Shown: positions 34,080 to 42,098 of the stretch, piece by piece
Layout of the letters: every line of letters begins with the position of its first letter
Numbering within the stretch: position 1 is the stretch's first letter
Assembly: GCF_000725625.1 (NCBI RefSeq)
Contig: NZ_JOHS01000033.1
Coordinates: 18,571 to 82,570, forward strand
DNA: 64,000 bases
Direction of reading: 5' to 3'
Source of the DNA: Streptomyces sp. NRRL F-6676
GTDB taxonomy: Bacteria; Actinomycetota; Actinomycetes; Streptomycetales; Streptomycetaceae
Notes under the pieces: model-generated
Databases searched by the model: none
What the model was told of the DNA's origin: nothing
The model's input: only the letters and a program-made list of their open reading frames with translations
Program-made: the position numbers and the translations under genes

Positions 34080-34463
34080 TTACCTCACCAGCAGCCCGAG
34101 CAATCGCTCCGCCTCGGCCGCCGGATCGGCGGTCAGACCCGTGTGCACCGGGCCGGGGCGCACGATCGTCGACCGGGGCGCGACCAGCCAGCGGAAGCGC
34201 CGCCCGGCGTCGTCCCCGGCCGCCGGGCCCGCCGCGCCGCCGCCCGCGCACACACCCTCGACGGCGCGCAGCGCGGCGCGCACGCCGGGCACGTCCGCCG
34301 TCGGGTCCAGTGCGCGCAGCCGAGCCTCGTCCAGATGGGTGCGTGCGGCCACGAAGGACCGGGCCCGGCAGTAGACGAGCACCCCCGCGTTGAGGCACTC
34401 ACCGCGTTCGACGCGCGGTACGACCCGCAGCAGCGCGTACTCGTAGACGTCCCGGTCGTTCAC
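34080..34463 (-). CDS. DUF3037 protein, partner of a HipA-like kinase
   Basis: The 127-residue protein matches DUF3037: YEYALLRVVPRVERGECLNAGVLVYCR at the N-terminus and RFRWLVAPRSTIVRPGPVHTGL near the end, where the last motif is the most conserved. GTG 34463 is inside the stop of the kinase gene (GTGA overlap), behind a GGAGAAAA site. Coupled translation implies the two proteins act together. The function of DUF3037 is unknown. It may be the partner or neutraliser of the kinase. Confidence 0.85.
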   Translation of the reverse strand: MNDRDVYEYALLRVVPRVERGECLNAGVLVYCRARSFVAARTHLDEARLRALDPTADVPGVRAALRAVEGVCAGGGAAGPAAGDDAGRRFRWLVAPRSTIVRPGPVHTGLTADPAAEAERLLGLLVR

Positions 34464-35239
34464 TTTTTCTCCTGCGGGGCGGTGGTGTCGAGGCCGGTGA
34501 CGCGGGTGTGGATGTCGGAGGCCCGGGCCAGCAGCGGGGCCGCGTAGGCCCGGCGCACGTCGTCCGGGGTGCCGAAGCCGGGTTCGTCCGTCAGCCAGGC
34601 GTCGGGGATCTCGGCGGTCACCTCGGCCAGCAGCTCCGCCGTCACCCGCGGGGCCAGTTCGGCGGCGGCCGCGGCGACGTCCGGCGCGAAGGGGGCGAGG
34701 GCGTGGTCCGAGGCGTCGTAGGGCCGCGCGGCGGAGGTCTCGGCGGTGGGCCAGTTGTGCTGCCAGATCATGGTGGCCCCGTGGTCGATGAGCCACAGCT
34801 CGCCCCGCCGCATCAGCAGGTTGGGGTTGCGCCAGGAGCGGTCGACGTTGTTGACCAGCGCGTCGAACCAGACGATCCGCCCGGCCTCCGCGGGGTCCAC
34901 CGGGAAGGCGAGGGCGTCGAAGCCGAGGGCGCCGCTGAGGAAGTCCATCCCGAGGTTGAGCCCGCCGCTCCCCCGCAGCAGCCCCTGCACCTGCTCGTCG
35001 GGTTCCCCGAGGCCCAGCACGGGGTCGAGGGCGACGGTGACCAGCGGGGGCGCGCGCAGTCCGAGCCGGCGCGCGAGCGTGCCGCACACCACCTCCGCGA
35101 CGAGCGTCTTGCGGCCCTGCCCGGCGCCGCTGAACTTCAGCACGTAGGTGCCGAGGTCGTCCGCCTCGATCAGTCCGGGCAGCGAACCGCCCTCCCGCAG
35201 GGGCGTGATGTAGCGGGTCGCGGTGACTTCCTTGAGCAT
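34460..35239 (-). CDS. HipA-like kinase (HipA_2 type)
   Basis: The 259-residue protein has a kinase core without the N-terminal subdomain of classical HipA. TYVLKFSGAGQGRKTLVAEV holds a nucleotide-site lysine (Lys35), WFDALVNNVDRSWRNPNLL holds the catalytic Asp133 and metal-site Asn, and LWLIDHGATM provides the DFG-like Asp152. Classical HipA phosphorylates a tRNA synthetase and is held by HipB; here no HipB-like helix-turn-helix protein is present, and a DUF3037 gene overlaps instead. Target unknown. Confidence 0.82.
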   Translation of the reverse strand: MLKEVTATRYITPLREGGSLPGLIEADDLGTYVLKFSGAGQGRKTLVAEVVCGTLARRLGLRAPPLVTVALDPVLGLGEPDEQVQGLLRGSGGLNLGMDFLSGALGFDALAFPVDPAEAGRIVWFDALVNNVDRSWRNPNLLMRRGELWLIDHGATMIWQHNWPTAETSAARPYDASDHALAPFAPDVAAAAAELAPRVTAELLAEVTAEIPDAWLTDEPGFGTPDDVRRAYAAPLLARASDIHTRVTGLDTTAPQEKK

Positions 35240-35480
35240 CGCCCCAGGTTATCGGGGCGGGGCGGGACCGGTTCCCGACCCCGGTGGCCGGATACCGGCG
35301 GCCTGCTGTCGATCTCCTGTCGATCGGGCGCGTCCTGAACAGGCGGCGCCCGTCCGCCGTAACCATGGTCGAAGCACCAGCAGTCACCGGCGGCGAGCCG
35401 GCGGCAGGACACGCATGCCGGTGGGCACGGGCGGGGGACGCCGGTGACCAGTGGCGGCAACCTTCGAAGGGAACGTCGGC

Positions 35481-35978
35481 ATGACCAGCGAATCGCTCCA
35501 CCCCGCTCCGGCTCCGGCCCGTCGTACGGTCGTGGCGGCGGTCGGCGCGGCGGGACTCGCCGTGGCGCTGACCGCGTGCGGCGGCGGGGACGACGACTCC
35601 TCCTCCGCCAGTGCGAGCACCGGCGGCGGCACGGGCGGCAACGACAGCGCCTCGCAGGACTCCGGGTCGGGTTCGGGCTCGGGCTCCGGCGGCGCCGAAC
35701 TGGCGAAGACCTCCGACATCCCCGAGGGCGGCGGCAAGGTCTTCGGCGACCAGGGCGTGGTCGTGACGCAGCCGAGCGCGGGGGAGTTCAAGGCCTTCTC
35801 GTCCAAGTGCACGCACCAGGGCTGCGCGGTGAGCAGCATCAGCGACGGCGTGATCGTCTGCCCGTGCCACAACAGCCAGTTCTCCGCCAGCGACGGCAGC
35901 GTGAAGAAGGGCCCGGCGACCCAGCCGCTGGCCGCCGCGAAGATCACCGTGGACGGCGAGTCGATCAAGCTCGCCTGA
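35481..35978 (+). CDS. Rieske [2Fe-2S] lipoprotein
   Basis: The 165-residue product begins with a Tat- and lipobox-type signal (PARRTVVAAVGAAGLAVALTAC), so it is likely to be anchored outside the membrane. A Gly/Ser-rich linker of about 45 residues follows. The C-terminal Rieske domain has both cluster motifs, CTHQGC and CPCHNSQF. There is no cytochrome b or oxygenase subunit beside it. Such stand-alone Rieske lipoproteins are common in streptomycetes and their redox partner is unknown. Confidence 0.9.
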   Translation: MTSESLHPAPAPARRTVVAAVGAAGLAVALTACGGGDDDSSSASASTGGGTGGNDSASQDSGSGSGSGSGGAELAKTSDIPEGGGKVFGDQGVVVTQPSAGEFKAFSSKCTHQGCAVSSISDGVIVCPCHNSQFSASDGSVKKGPATQPLAAAKITVDGESIKLA

Positions 35979-36070
35979 CCGGTGCGCGGCGGGTACCCGG
36001 CGGCAGCGGGCGGGTACCCGGGAGGAACGGAGCCGGAGGTACGGGGAAGAGGAACGGGGAAGGGGAACGC

Positions 36071-36538
36071 ATGTCCGTCACCCAGCGCCGGGGGCGCAGG
36101 ATCATGATGACGCCGGCGGAGCTGGACGGGTTCCTCACCACCCAGCGCAACTGCCGGGTGGCCACGGTCTCCGCGAACGGCGCCCCGCACGTGAGCACCC
36201 TCTGGTTCGTGTGGGACGGCGCCTCGATGTGGCTGTACTCCGTGGTGCGCAGCAAGCGCTGGGCGGAGCTGCGCCGGGACCCGCGGGTCGCCGTCGTCGT
36301 CGACACCGGCGAGGAGTACGACGAACTGCGGGGTGTGGAGCTGTCCGGGACCGTGGAGTTCGTGGGCGAGATCCCGCGCACCGGCGAACTGCGCGCCGAA
36401 CTGGACGTGCCGGAGACCCTGTTCGCCCGGAAGAACTTCGGTCTGGAGGAGATGCCGCACGACGGCCGGCACGCCTGGCTCCGGCTCACCCCGGAGAAGA
36501 CGGTGTCCTGGGACTTCCGCAAACTGGGCCGGCGGTAG
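36071..36538 (+). CDS. Pyridoxamine-5'-phosphate-oxidase-fold protein (F420/flavin-dependent type)
   Basis: The 155-residue protein has the FMN-binding split-barrel fold: FLTTQRNCRVATVSANGAPHVSTLWFVWDGASMWLYSV covers the first strands and cofactor site, and KRWAELRRDPRVAVVVDTG follows. The pattern suits F420- or flavin-dependent reductases rather than true PNPOx. ATG 36071 has AAGGGGAACG upstream. It follows the Rieske gene by 92 bases on the same strand and converges on the LysR gene with 5 bases between stops. Confidence 0.8.
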   Translation: MSVTQRRGRRIMMTPAELDGFLTTQRNCRVATVSANGAPHVSTLWFVWDGASMWLYSVVRSKRWAELRRDPRVAVVVDTGEEYDELRGVELSGTVEFVGEIPRTGELRAELDVPETLFARKNFGLEEMPHDGRHAWLRLTPEKTVSWDFRKLGRR

Positions 36539-36543
36539 CGGCC

Positions 36544-37470
36544 TCACGCGCCCTCCCCGTCGCGGGACACCCCCACCGTCTCCGCCGCCTCCCGCAGTGC
36601 CGCGACCGCCGCCCGGATCGACGGGCGGCGGTCGGCGTCCGCCCGCCACACCACGTAGACATGGCGCCGCACCCGCTGCCGCACCGGCACGGTGACCACG
36701 CCCTCCGGCATCGGGTCCCGGCCGAGCAGCGGGGCGACGCACACGCCGAGCCCGGCGGCGACCATCCCGAGCTGTGTGTGCGTCTCGGCGGCCCGGTGGC
36801 CGATGATCGGCTCGACGCCCTTGGAGCGCAGGGTGAACATCAGCCACTCGTGGCAGAACTCGCCCTCGTTCCAGGTGATCCACTCGTCGTCGGCGAACTC
36901 CGCGAGATCCACCTCCCCACGGCCGGCCAGCCGGTGCCCGGCCGGCATGGCCACATCGGCCGGGTCGTCCAGGAGCGCGGCCTTGACCAGCCCGTCCGGC
37001 AGCGGCATCGGCTTGTTGTACCAGTCCAGGACGACCGCGAGGTCGAGATCCCCGCGGACCACCCCGGCGACGCCGGCCTCCGGTTCCAGCTCGCAGGAGC
37101 GCAGCCGGAGCGAGGGGTGCCGGACGCGCAGCCCGGCGAGCGCCGCCGGGAACAGCCCGCGCGCCGCCGTGGGGAACGCCGCCAGACGCAACTCCCCGAC
37201 CACGCGCCCCCGCTGGGCCTCCAGATCGGAGCGGGCCAGCTCGACCTGGGAGAGGATGCGCGCGGCGTGCTCGGCGAGCAGCCGCCCGGCGTCGGTCAGC
37301 CGTACGCCCCGCCCGTTCTTGGCGAGCAACCGCTGGCCGACCTCGCGCTCCAGCTTGGCGAGCTGCTGCGAGACGGCCGAGGTCGTCACGTGCAGCCCTT
37401 CGGCGGCGGCGCTGACGGAGCCGTGCCGGGCGAGGGCGTCGAGGGTGCGCAGGCGCTCCAGGTTCAACAT
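36544..37470 (-). CDS. LysR-family regulator, divergent from an exporter
   Basis: The 308-residue protein has a LysR helix-turn-helix (LERLRTLDALARHGSVSAAAEGLHVTTSAVSQQLAKLE, seen here in part as ARHGSVSAAAEGLHVT) at residues 4-60 and a type 2 periplasmic-binding sensor domain. It is divergent from an EamA-family exporter 74 bases away, the usual setting for a regulator that controls its neighbour. The gap contains a TGCTACGAG repeat (37479-37487 and 37512-37520) that may be its binding region. Confidence 0.9.
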   Translation of the reverse strand: MLNLERLRTLDALARHGSVSAAAEGLHVTTSAVSQQLAKLEREVGQRLLAKNGRGVRLTDAGRLLAEHAARILSQVELARSDLEAQRGRVVGELRLAAFPTAARGLFPAALAGLRVRHPSLRLRSCELEPEAGVAGVVRGDLDLAVVLDWYNKPMPLPDGLVKAALLDDPADVAMPAGHRLAGRGEVDLAEFADDEWITWNEGEFCHEWLMFTLRSKGVEPIIGHRAAETHTQLGMVAAGLGVCVAPLLGRDPMPEGVVTVPVRQRVRRHVYVVWRADADRRPSIRAAVAALREAAETVGVSRDGEGA

Positions 37471-37544
37471 GTAAGCGATGCTACGAGATATCGGGCGTCA
37501 ATTCTCGATTGTGCTACGAGGTCGACTGCGCGAGGCTGGCCGCC
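37471..37544. promoter_or_regulatory. LysR/exporter divergent promoter with a 9-bp direct repeat
   Basis: TGCTACGAG occurs at 37479-37487 and 37512-37520, three helical turns apart. GATATC and the AT-rich TCAATTCTCGATTG stretch lie between. This layout fits a LysR binding region that serves both genes. Confidence 0.5.
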
Positions 37545-38510
37545 ATGAGCACCGTCGCCTCGTCCCCCACCCCGGATTCGGTTCCGTCCGCCCCTCCCGC
37601 CGCCTCCGCTCCCGCCCCCGCCCCGGCGGGCCGTCCCGCGATCGACTGGCGGCTGCGCTTCGGCGCGCTGTCGCTGATCTGGGGCTTCAGCTTCCTGCTC
37701 ATCAAGGTGGGCACGCACGCCTACGCCCCGTTCCAGGTGACGTTCGGCAGGCTGCTGTTCGGCACGGCGGTGCTGGTGGCCGCGATGGCGGTGAAGCGGC
37801 AGCGGCTGCCGCGCGGGGCCCGCGCCTGGGGGCATCTCGCGGTGGCGGCGCTGCTGCTCAACGCGCTGCCGTTCTCGCTGTTCGCGTACGCGGAACTGAC
37901 CATTCCGTCGACGCTCGCGGGCATCTGCAACGCGACCTCGCCGCTGTGGGGCATGGCCCTGTCGCTCGTGGCGCTCTCCGAGGACCGTCCGACCCGGCGC
38001 CGCTTCGCCGGGCTCGGCCTCGGCTTCCTGGGCGTGCTCACCGTCCTGGGCGCCTGGCAGGGCTTCCACGGTCTGGACGCCACGGGCACCGCGCTGGCCC
38101 TGCTCGCCTCGCTGAGCTACCCCGTCGGCTGGATCTACGTCCGCCGCACGCTGTCCGGCACCGGCTCCTCCCACCTCTCGCTCACCGGCGCCCAGCTGCT
38201 CCTGGCGACGGTGCAGCTCGCGGTGGTCACCCCGCTCTTCACCGACGTGCCGAGCGGCCTTCCCGTGCTGCCGCTGCTCGCCGTCGTCGCCCTGGGCGCG
38301 CTCGGCACCGGCCTCGCCATGCTGGTGCAGCACAGCCTGGTCGCCGAGGTCGGTCCGACGACGGCGCAGATGGTCACGTACTTCATCCCCGTGATCGCCA
38401 CGGCGGCGGGTGTGGCGGTCCTGGACGAGCCGCTCGCGTGGTCGACGCCCGTGGGAGCGGTGATCGTTGTGGCGGGCGCGGCCCTGACGCAGAGCCGGAA
38501 GCGGGCGTAG
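37545..38510 (+). CDS. EamA-family (DMT) transporter
   Basis: The 321-residue protein has a short Pro/Ala-rich head and ten hydrophobic helices in two EamA repeats: ALSLIWGFSFLLIKVGTH opens the first and LLASLSYPVGWIYVRRTL the second. DMT proteins of this group export metabolites such as amino acids or sugars. ATG 37545 lacks a clear ribosome site. Control by the divergent LysR protein is likely. Substrate unknown. Confidence 0.88.
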   Translation: MSTVASSPTPDSVPSAPPAASAPAPAPAGRPAIDWRLRFGALSLIWGFSFLLIKVGTHAYAPFQVTFGRLLFGTAVLVAAMAVKRQRLPRGARAWGHLAVAALLLNALPFSLFAYAELTIPSTLAGICNATSPLWGMALSLVALSEDRPTRRRFAGLGLGFLGVLTVLGAWQGFHGLDATGTALALLASLSYPVGWIYVRRTLSGTGSSHLSLTGAQLLLATVQLAVVTPLFTDVPSGLPVLPLLAVVALGALGTGLAMLVQHSLVAEVGPTTAQMVTYFIPVIATAAGVAVLDEPLAWSTPVGAVIVVAGAALTQSRKRA

Positions 38511-38521
38511 GCGCGCCCCAA

Positions 38522-38542
38522 GGGGCGCGGGGAACTGCGCGA
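38522..38542 (+). repeat. Dispersed intergenic motif (third copy)
   Basis: GGGGCGCGGGGAACTGCGCG plus one base follows the exporter stop by 11 bases. It differs by one base from the copy at 11488-11508. It fills the short gap between convergent genes and could serve as a terminator or be a mobile repeat. Confidence 0.75.
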
Positions 38543-38586
38543 ACACCCCCCACCGGCCGGCACAGGCCACGGCGGGGCCAGAGCGG

Positions 38587-39927
38587 TCACACGTACCGCG
38601 GGCCGCTCGCCGGCCCGACCGCCGCGGCGACGGCGTCCGCGACCGCCCCGGCCTCCTCCGGCGTGAGGGCCGAGACGGTGATCCGGATGCCGGGCGGGGC
38701 CGCCGCCCGGAAGCGGGCGCCGGGGGCGACCGCCCAGCCCGCGTGCAGCAGCCGGGCCACCGCGCCGGTCTCGTCCGGCACCGGGACCCAGACGTTCAGG
38801 CCGCTGCGCCCGTGGGCGCCCACCCCGCGCTCCGCGAGCGCCCCGATCAGCGCCTCGCGCCGCTGCCGGTACGCCGCCGCCACCGCCGGCACGTCCACCG
38901 CGCCGTCGGCCCACAGCCGTACGACGGCCCGTTGCAGCAGCCGGCTCACCCAGCCGGGGCCGAGCCGCTGCCGGCCCTGCACACGGTCGATCGTGACCGG
39001 ATCCCCGGTGAGCACGGCGAGCCGCAGATCGGGGCCGTACGCCTTGGCCACGGAGCGGACCAGCGCCCAGCTGCGGGTGGTCCCGGCCAGCGGGTGCAGG
39101 GGCAGGTCGACGATGGCGTGGCCGTGGTCGTCCTCGATCAGCAGGGTCTCCGGATGCGCGGCCAGCACGGCACGCAGGGCACGCGCGCGGGCGGCGCCCA
39201 CCACGGCGCCCGTCGGGTTCTGCGCCCGCCCGGTGACGACGAGGGCCCGGGCCCCGGCGGCGAGGGCCGTGCGGACGTCCTCGGCCAGCGGCCCCTCGTC
39301 GTCGACGCGAACCGGGACCGTCCGCAGGCCGAGGGCGGGGACGAGGTCGAGCAGGCCGCCCCAGCCCGGGTCCTCGACGGCGACCGCGTCCCCGGGTCTC
39401 AGATGGGCGGTGAGCACCCGTTCGATCGCGTCGAGCGATCCGGAGGCCACGATCACGGGTCCGTCCGGCACACCGTCCGCGTCCAGTTCCGCGCGGGCGA
39501 TCCGGGTCAGTTCCGGCTCCACCGCGTCCTCCCCGTAGAGCACGGGGGCACGGTCGGCCCGGCCGGCGGCCGCCGCGAACGCCTCACCCAGGGCGGGCAG
39601 GAGCGCGGGGTCGGGGTTGCCGTCGGCGAGGTTGCGCACCCCTTCCGGGACCTGGACCCGGACGTACTCCCGGGCAGTGGTCGCCGGCTTCGCCCGGACC
39701 CGGCTGCCGCGCCGCCCGTCGGTCTCGATGACCCCGCGTTCCCGCAGGGTGCGGTAGGCGGCCGCGACGGTGTTCGGATTCACCCCGAGTGACGTCGCCA
39801 ACTCCCGCATGGGGGGCAGCGGTTGGCCGGGGAGCAGGTCGCCGCTGCCCACCCCGCGTTCGATGCTCGCGGAAATCTCCGCCGCACGCCGGCCTTCGAT
39901 CGGATATTCTCCTAGCACAAACGACAT
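38587..39927 (-). CDS. MocR-type regulator (GntR helix-turn-helix plus aminotransferase domain)
   Basis: The 446-residue protein joins a GntR-type winged helix (residues about 12-75, PMRELATSLGVNPNTVAAAYRTL) to a class I aminotransferase domain. The PLP lysine is in VRSVAKAYGPDLR, and EDPGWGGLLDL and TGRAQNPTGAVV are further cofactor motifs. MocR regulators sense PLP or an amino-acid aldimine; PdxR members control vitamin B6 genes. The divergent gene encodes a split-barrel flavin protein of the PNPOx fold, so it is the likely target. ATG 39927 lies inside the shared control region. Confidence 0.9.
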   Translation of the reverse strand: MSFVLGEYPIEGRRAAEISASIERGVGSGDLLPGQPLPPMRELATSLGVNPNTVAAAYRTLRERGVIETDGRRGSRVRAKPATTAREYVRVQVPEGVRNLADGNPDPALLPALGEAFAAAAGRADRAPVLYGEDAVEPELTRIARAELDADGVPDGPVIVASGSLDAIERVLTAHLRPGDAVAVEDPGWGGLLDLVPALGLRTVPVRVDDEGPLAEDVRTALAAGARALVVTGRAQNPTGAVVGAARARALRAVLAAHPETLLIEDDHGHAIVDLPLHPLAGTTRSWALVRSVAKAYGPDLRLAVLTGDPVTIDRVQGRQRLGPGWVSRLLQRAVVRLWADGAVDVPAVAAAYRQRREALIGALAERGVGAHGRSGLNVWVPVPDETGAVARLLHAGWAVAPGARFRAAAPPGIRITVSALTPEEAGAVADAVAAAVGPASGPRYV

Positions 39928-39956
39928 TATGCACTAGTGCAATACATCCTGTGCAA
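39913..39956. promoter_or_regulatory. MocR-type operator: TGCACTAGTGCA palindrome with added half-site
   Basis: TGCACTAGTGCA (39930-39941) is a perfect palindrome. GTGCAA recurs in direct orientation at 39937-39942 and 39951-39956, and a reversed half-site lies at about 39914-39919. Inverted plus direct half-sites are typical of MocR operators. It overlaps the start of the MocR gene, so autoregulation is likely. Confidence 0.6.
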
Positions 39957-39991
39957 CTCAGTCAGTGAGATCCAAGGGGAGACCAGACGTC

Positions 39992-40777
39992 ATGTCGCAC
40001 GCCACCGCGGCCACCGCGCCGGAGACCACCCCGCAGCCGCCGTCGGAGCCGCCCGCCGCCTACGCCCCGACCGACCGCACCGTTCCCACGCGCGCGGCGA
40101 AGCGCGCCTCGTACGACAAGGAGCTGGTGCACTCGATACTCGACGAGGCCTACGTCTGCCACCTCGGCTTCGTGCGCGACGGGGCGCCGGTGGTGCTGCC
40201 GACGCTGTTCGGACGGGTCGGCGAACGGCTGTACGTGCACGGGTCGACGGGCTCGCGGCCGCTGCGGATGGCGGGGCGTGGACGCGAGCGGGGGCAGGAA
40301 CAACAGGCGGAGCAGGGACAGGAACAGCAGGCGGAGCAGGGGCGGGAGCGGGCGGCGACGGGGCTGCCGGTGTGTCTGACGGTCACGCATGTCGACGGCC
40401 TGGTGCTGGCACGGTCGGCGTTCCACCACTCGCTCAACTACCGCTCGGTCGTGGTGCACGGCATCGCCGAACAGGTGACCGACCCGGAGGAGCGGCGGAC
40501 GGCGCTGGACGCCCTGGTCGACCACGTGGTCCCGGGCCGCTCGGCCGACTCCCGCCCGGCCAACGCCAAGGAGCTGGCCGCGACCGCCGTGCTGCGCCTG
40601 GACCTCGGGGAGGTCTCGGCGAAGGTGCGCACCGGCGGGGTCAACGACGAGCCGGAGGACCTCGGCCTGCCGTACTGGGCGGGCGTGGTGCCGGTCCGCC
40701 CGGCGTACGGGGCACCGGTGGCCGACCCCGGTCTGGCGCCGGGGACGGCGGTGCCGGGGTACCTGCCGGGACAGTGA
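39992..40777 (+). CDS. Split-barrel flavin protein with a repeat insertion (PNPOx-like fold)
   Basis: The 261-residue product starts at ATG 39992 behind AAGGGGAG. The split-barrel core is seen in YVCHLGFVRDGAPVVLPTLFGRVGERLYVHGSTGSR and SFLNYRSVVVHG-like text (here HHSLNYRSVVVHGIAEQV). Between them lies a low-complexity insertion rich in Gln and Glu, coded by two 24-bp repeats. The family (pyridoxamine-phosphate-oxidase-like) uses FMN or F420; the substrate is unknown. The divergent MocR protein suggests a link to vitamin B6 or amino-acid metabolism. Confidence 0.82.
   Translation: MSHATAATAPETTPQPPSEPPAAYAPTDRTVPTRAAKRASYDKELVHSILDEAYVCHLGFVRDGAPVVLPTLFGRVGERLYVHGSTGSRPLRMAGRGRERGQEQQAEQGQEQQAEQGRERAATGLPVCLTVTHVDGLVLARSAFHHSLNYRSVVVHGIAEQVTDPEERRTALDALVDHVVPGRSADSRPANAKELAATAVLRLDLGEVSAKVRTGGVNDEPEDLGLPYWAGVVPVRPAYGAPVADPGLAPGTAVPGYLPGQ
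40295..40342 (+). repeat. In-frame 24-bp tandem repeat (QEQQAEQG x2)
   Basis: Two 24-bp units at 40295-40318 and 40319-40342 match at 22 positions and code for QEQQAEQG twice. They sit in a loop of the split-barrel protein. The length is a multiple of three, so copy changes keep the frame. Confidence 0.85.
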
Positions 40778-40793
40778 CCGCTCCCGGGCAGCC

Positions 40794-41837
40794 CTAGCGG
40801 GGCGGCGACTCCTCCGTGCGGGCGGTCTCGGGCCGGGGTGCGGCGGCGGGCGGGTGCGCCCCGCCGGCCGCCACGGGTGCCGGTGCCGGCACCGCCCGCG
40901 CGGCCCGCTGGGCCACGTACGCCCCGGTCAGCACCACCGCGCCGCCGATCACCTGCGGCGCCGACAGGTGTTCGCCGAGCAGCACCCAGGCGAGCACCGT
41001 CGCCACCACCGCCTCCAGGCATGCCACGACCCCCGCCACCTGCGGCGACAGCCGCCGCACGGCCAGGACGCCGGTGGCGTAGGCGAGGACGGTCGCGATG
41101 AGCACGATCCAGCCGAGCAGCAGCACCGCCGGCACCCGGGTGCCGTTCATGGCCGCGTCGCCGCCGAGCACGGACCACTCCATCTGCCACGGCCGTGCCA
41201 CCGCCGTCAGGACGAGCGCCCCGCCCAGCAGCCCGTACGCGATCACGCCCAGCGGGTCCGGGGCCGCCTCCCCCTCCGCGTCGCCGCCGTGGTCGGACAG
41301 CACGAAGTAGCCGACCTGGCAGCAGGCCGCACCGAGCGCGAGCACCAGCCCGAGCGCGTCGAAGGCCAGTCCCGACCACACCTCGACCACGCAGGCGAGC
41401 CCGCCGGCCGCGAGGACGACCCCCACCGCGGCCGACCGCGTCACGGGCCGCCGCTGCACGAACCGCACCCAGCCGAGGACCAGCGCGGGCGCGAGGTACT
41501 CCACAAGCAGCGCCACCCCGACCGGGATGCGGGAGATCGCGGCGAAGTAGCAGGCCTGGACACCGGCGACGGCGAGCAGCGCGAACCCGGCGAGCAGCAC
41601 GGGACGCCGCCGCACCAGCGCGCGGTGCCGTACGGCGACGGGGAGCATCACGACGGCGGCGCCCGCGACCCGCAGCCACACCACGTGGAGGGGTTCGAGC
41701 CCCGCCTCGATCAGCGGCTTCGCCGCGACCCCCGAGCCGCCGAAGGCGACCGCCGAGCCGAGGGCGAGCCCCAGCGCCACACCGTGTCCACGGCCGCCCC
41801 GGCCGCCCCGGCCGTCTCCAGAGGTACGCACCGGCAC
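40794..41837 (-). CDS. EamA-family (DMT) transporter
   Basis: The 347-residue protein has ten helices in two EamA repeats: LGSAVAFGGSGVAAKPLIEAG and LGAACCQVGYFVLSDHGG mark their starts. A Pro/Ala-rich cytoplasmic tail ends it (APVAAGGAHPPAAAPRPE). GTG 41837 is chosen as the codon closest to the first helix; upstream codons lack homologous sequence. It converges on the split-barrel gene with 16 bases between stops. Substrate unknown; it is not closely similar to the exporter at 37.5 kb. Confidence 0.85.
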   Translation of the reverse strand: MPVRTSGDGRGGRGGRGHGVALGLALGSAVAFGGSGVAAKPLIEAGLEPLHVVWLRVAGAAVVMLPVAVRHRALVRRRPVLLAGFALLAVAGVQACYFAAISRIPVGVALLVEYLAPALVLGWVRFVQRRPVTRSAAVGVVLAAGGLACVVEVWSGLAFDALGLVLALGAACCQVGYFVLSDHGGDAEGEAAPDPLGVIAYGLLGGALVLTAVARPWQMEWSVLGGDAAMNGTRVPAVLLLGWIVLIATVLAYATGVLAVRRLSPQVAGVVACLEAVVATVLAWVLLGEHLSAPQVIGGAVVLTGAYVAQRAARAVPAPAPVAAGGAHPPAAAPRPETARTEESPPR

Positions 41838-41916
41838 ATGATGACAGCCGCCGACAGGACCGTCACCCCCAATGGCCCCTGTCCCCCGCCACTCCCGGCC
41901 GGTGCGGCGGTTCCCG

Positions 41917-42098
41917 GTCACACAGGCGTCAGTTCCGGGCGACGCACTCCGCCGCTCCCCGGCCGGGTACTCCACCGCTCCCCGGTCACGCACTCCGCCG
42001 GTCCCCGGCCACCTGCTCCGCCAGTCCCCGGTTACGCACTCCGCCGGTCCCGGCCGGGTATCCCGTCAGTTCCGTGTCACGTAATCCGTCAGCGCGAT
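41917..42098. repeat. Degenerate 22-23-bp tandem repeat array, 8 units, entering a gene
   Basis: Eight successive units of 22-23 bp run from 41917 to 42098. A typical unit is GTCACGCACTCCGCCGGTCC plus CCG (41985-42007). The units diverge by a few bases each. The last two run into the 3' end of the Clp-N-type gene, which codes for LTDYVTRN and its stop in this pattern. It lies 5' of the EamA gene. There are no unique spacers, so this is not CRISPR. Confidence 0.8.

Noticed and set aside
34460..35239. Classical HipA of a HipBA pair
   Set aside because: The N-terminal HipA subdomain and any HipB gene are absent; the DUF3037 partner marks a different group.
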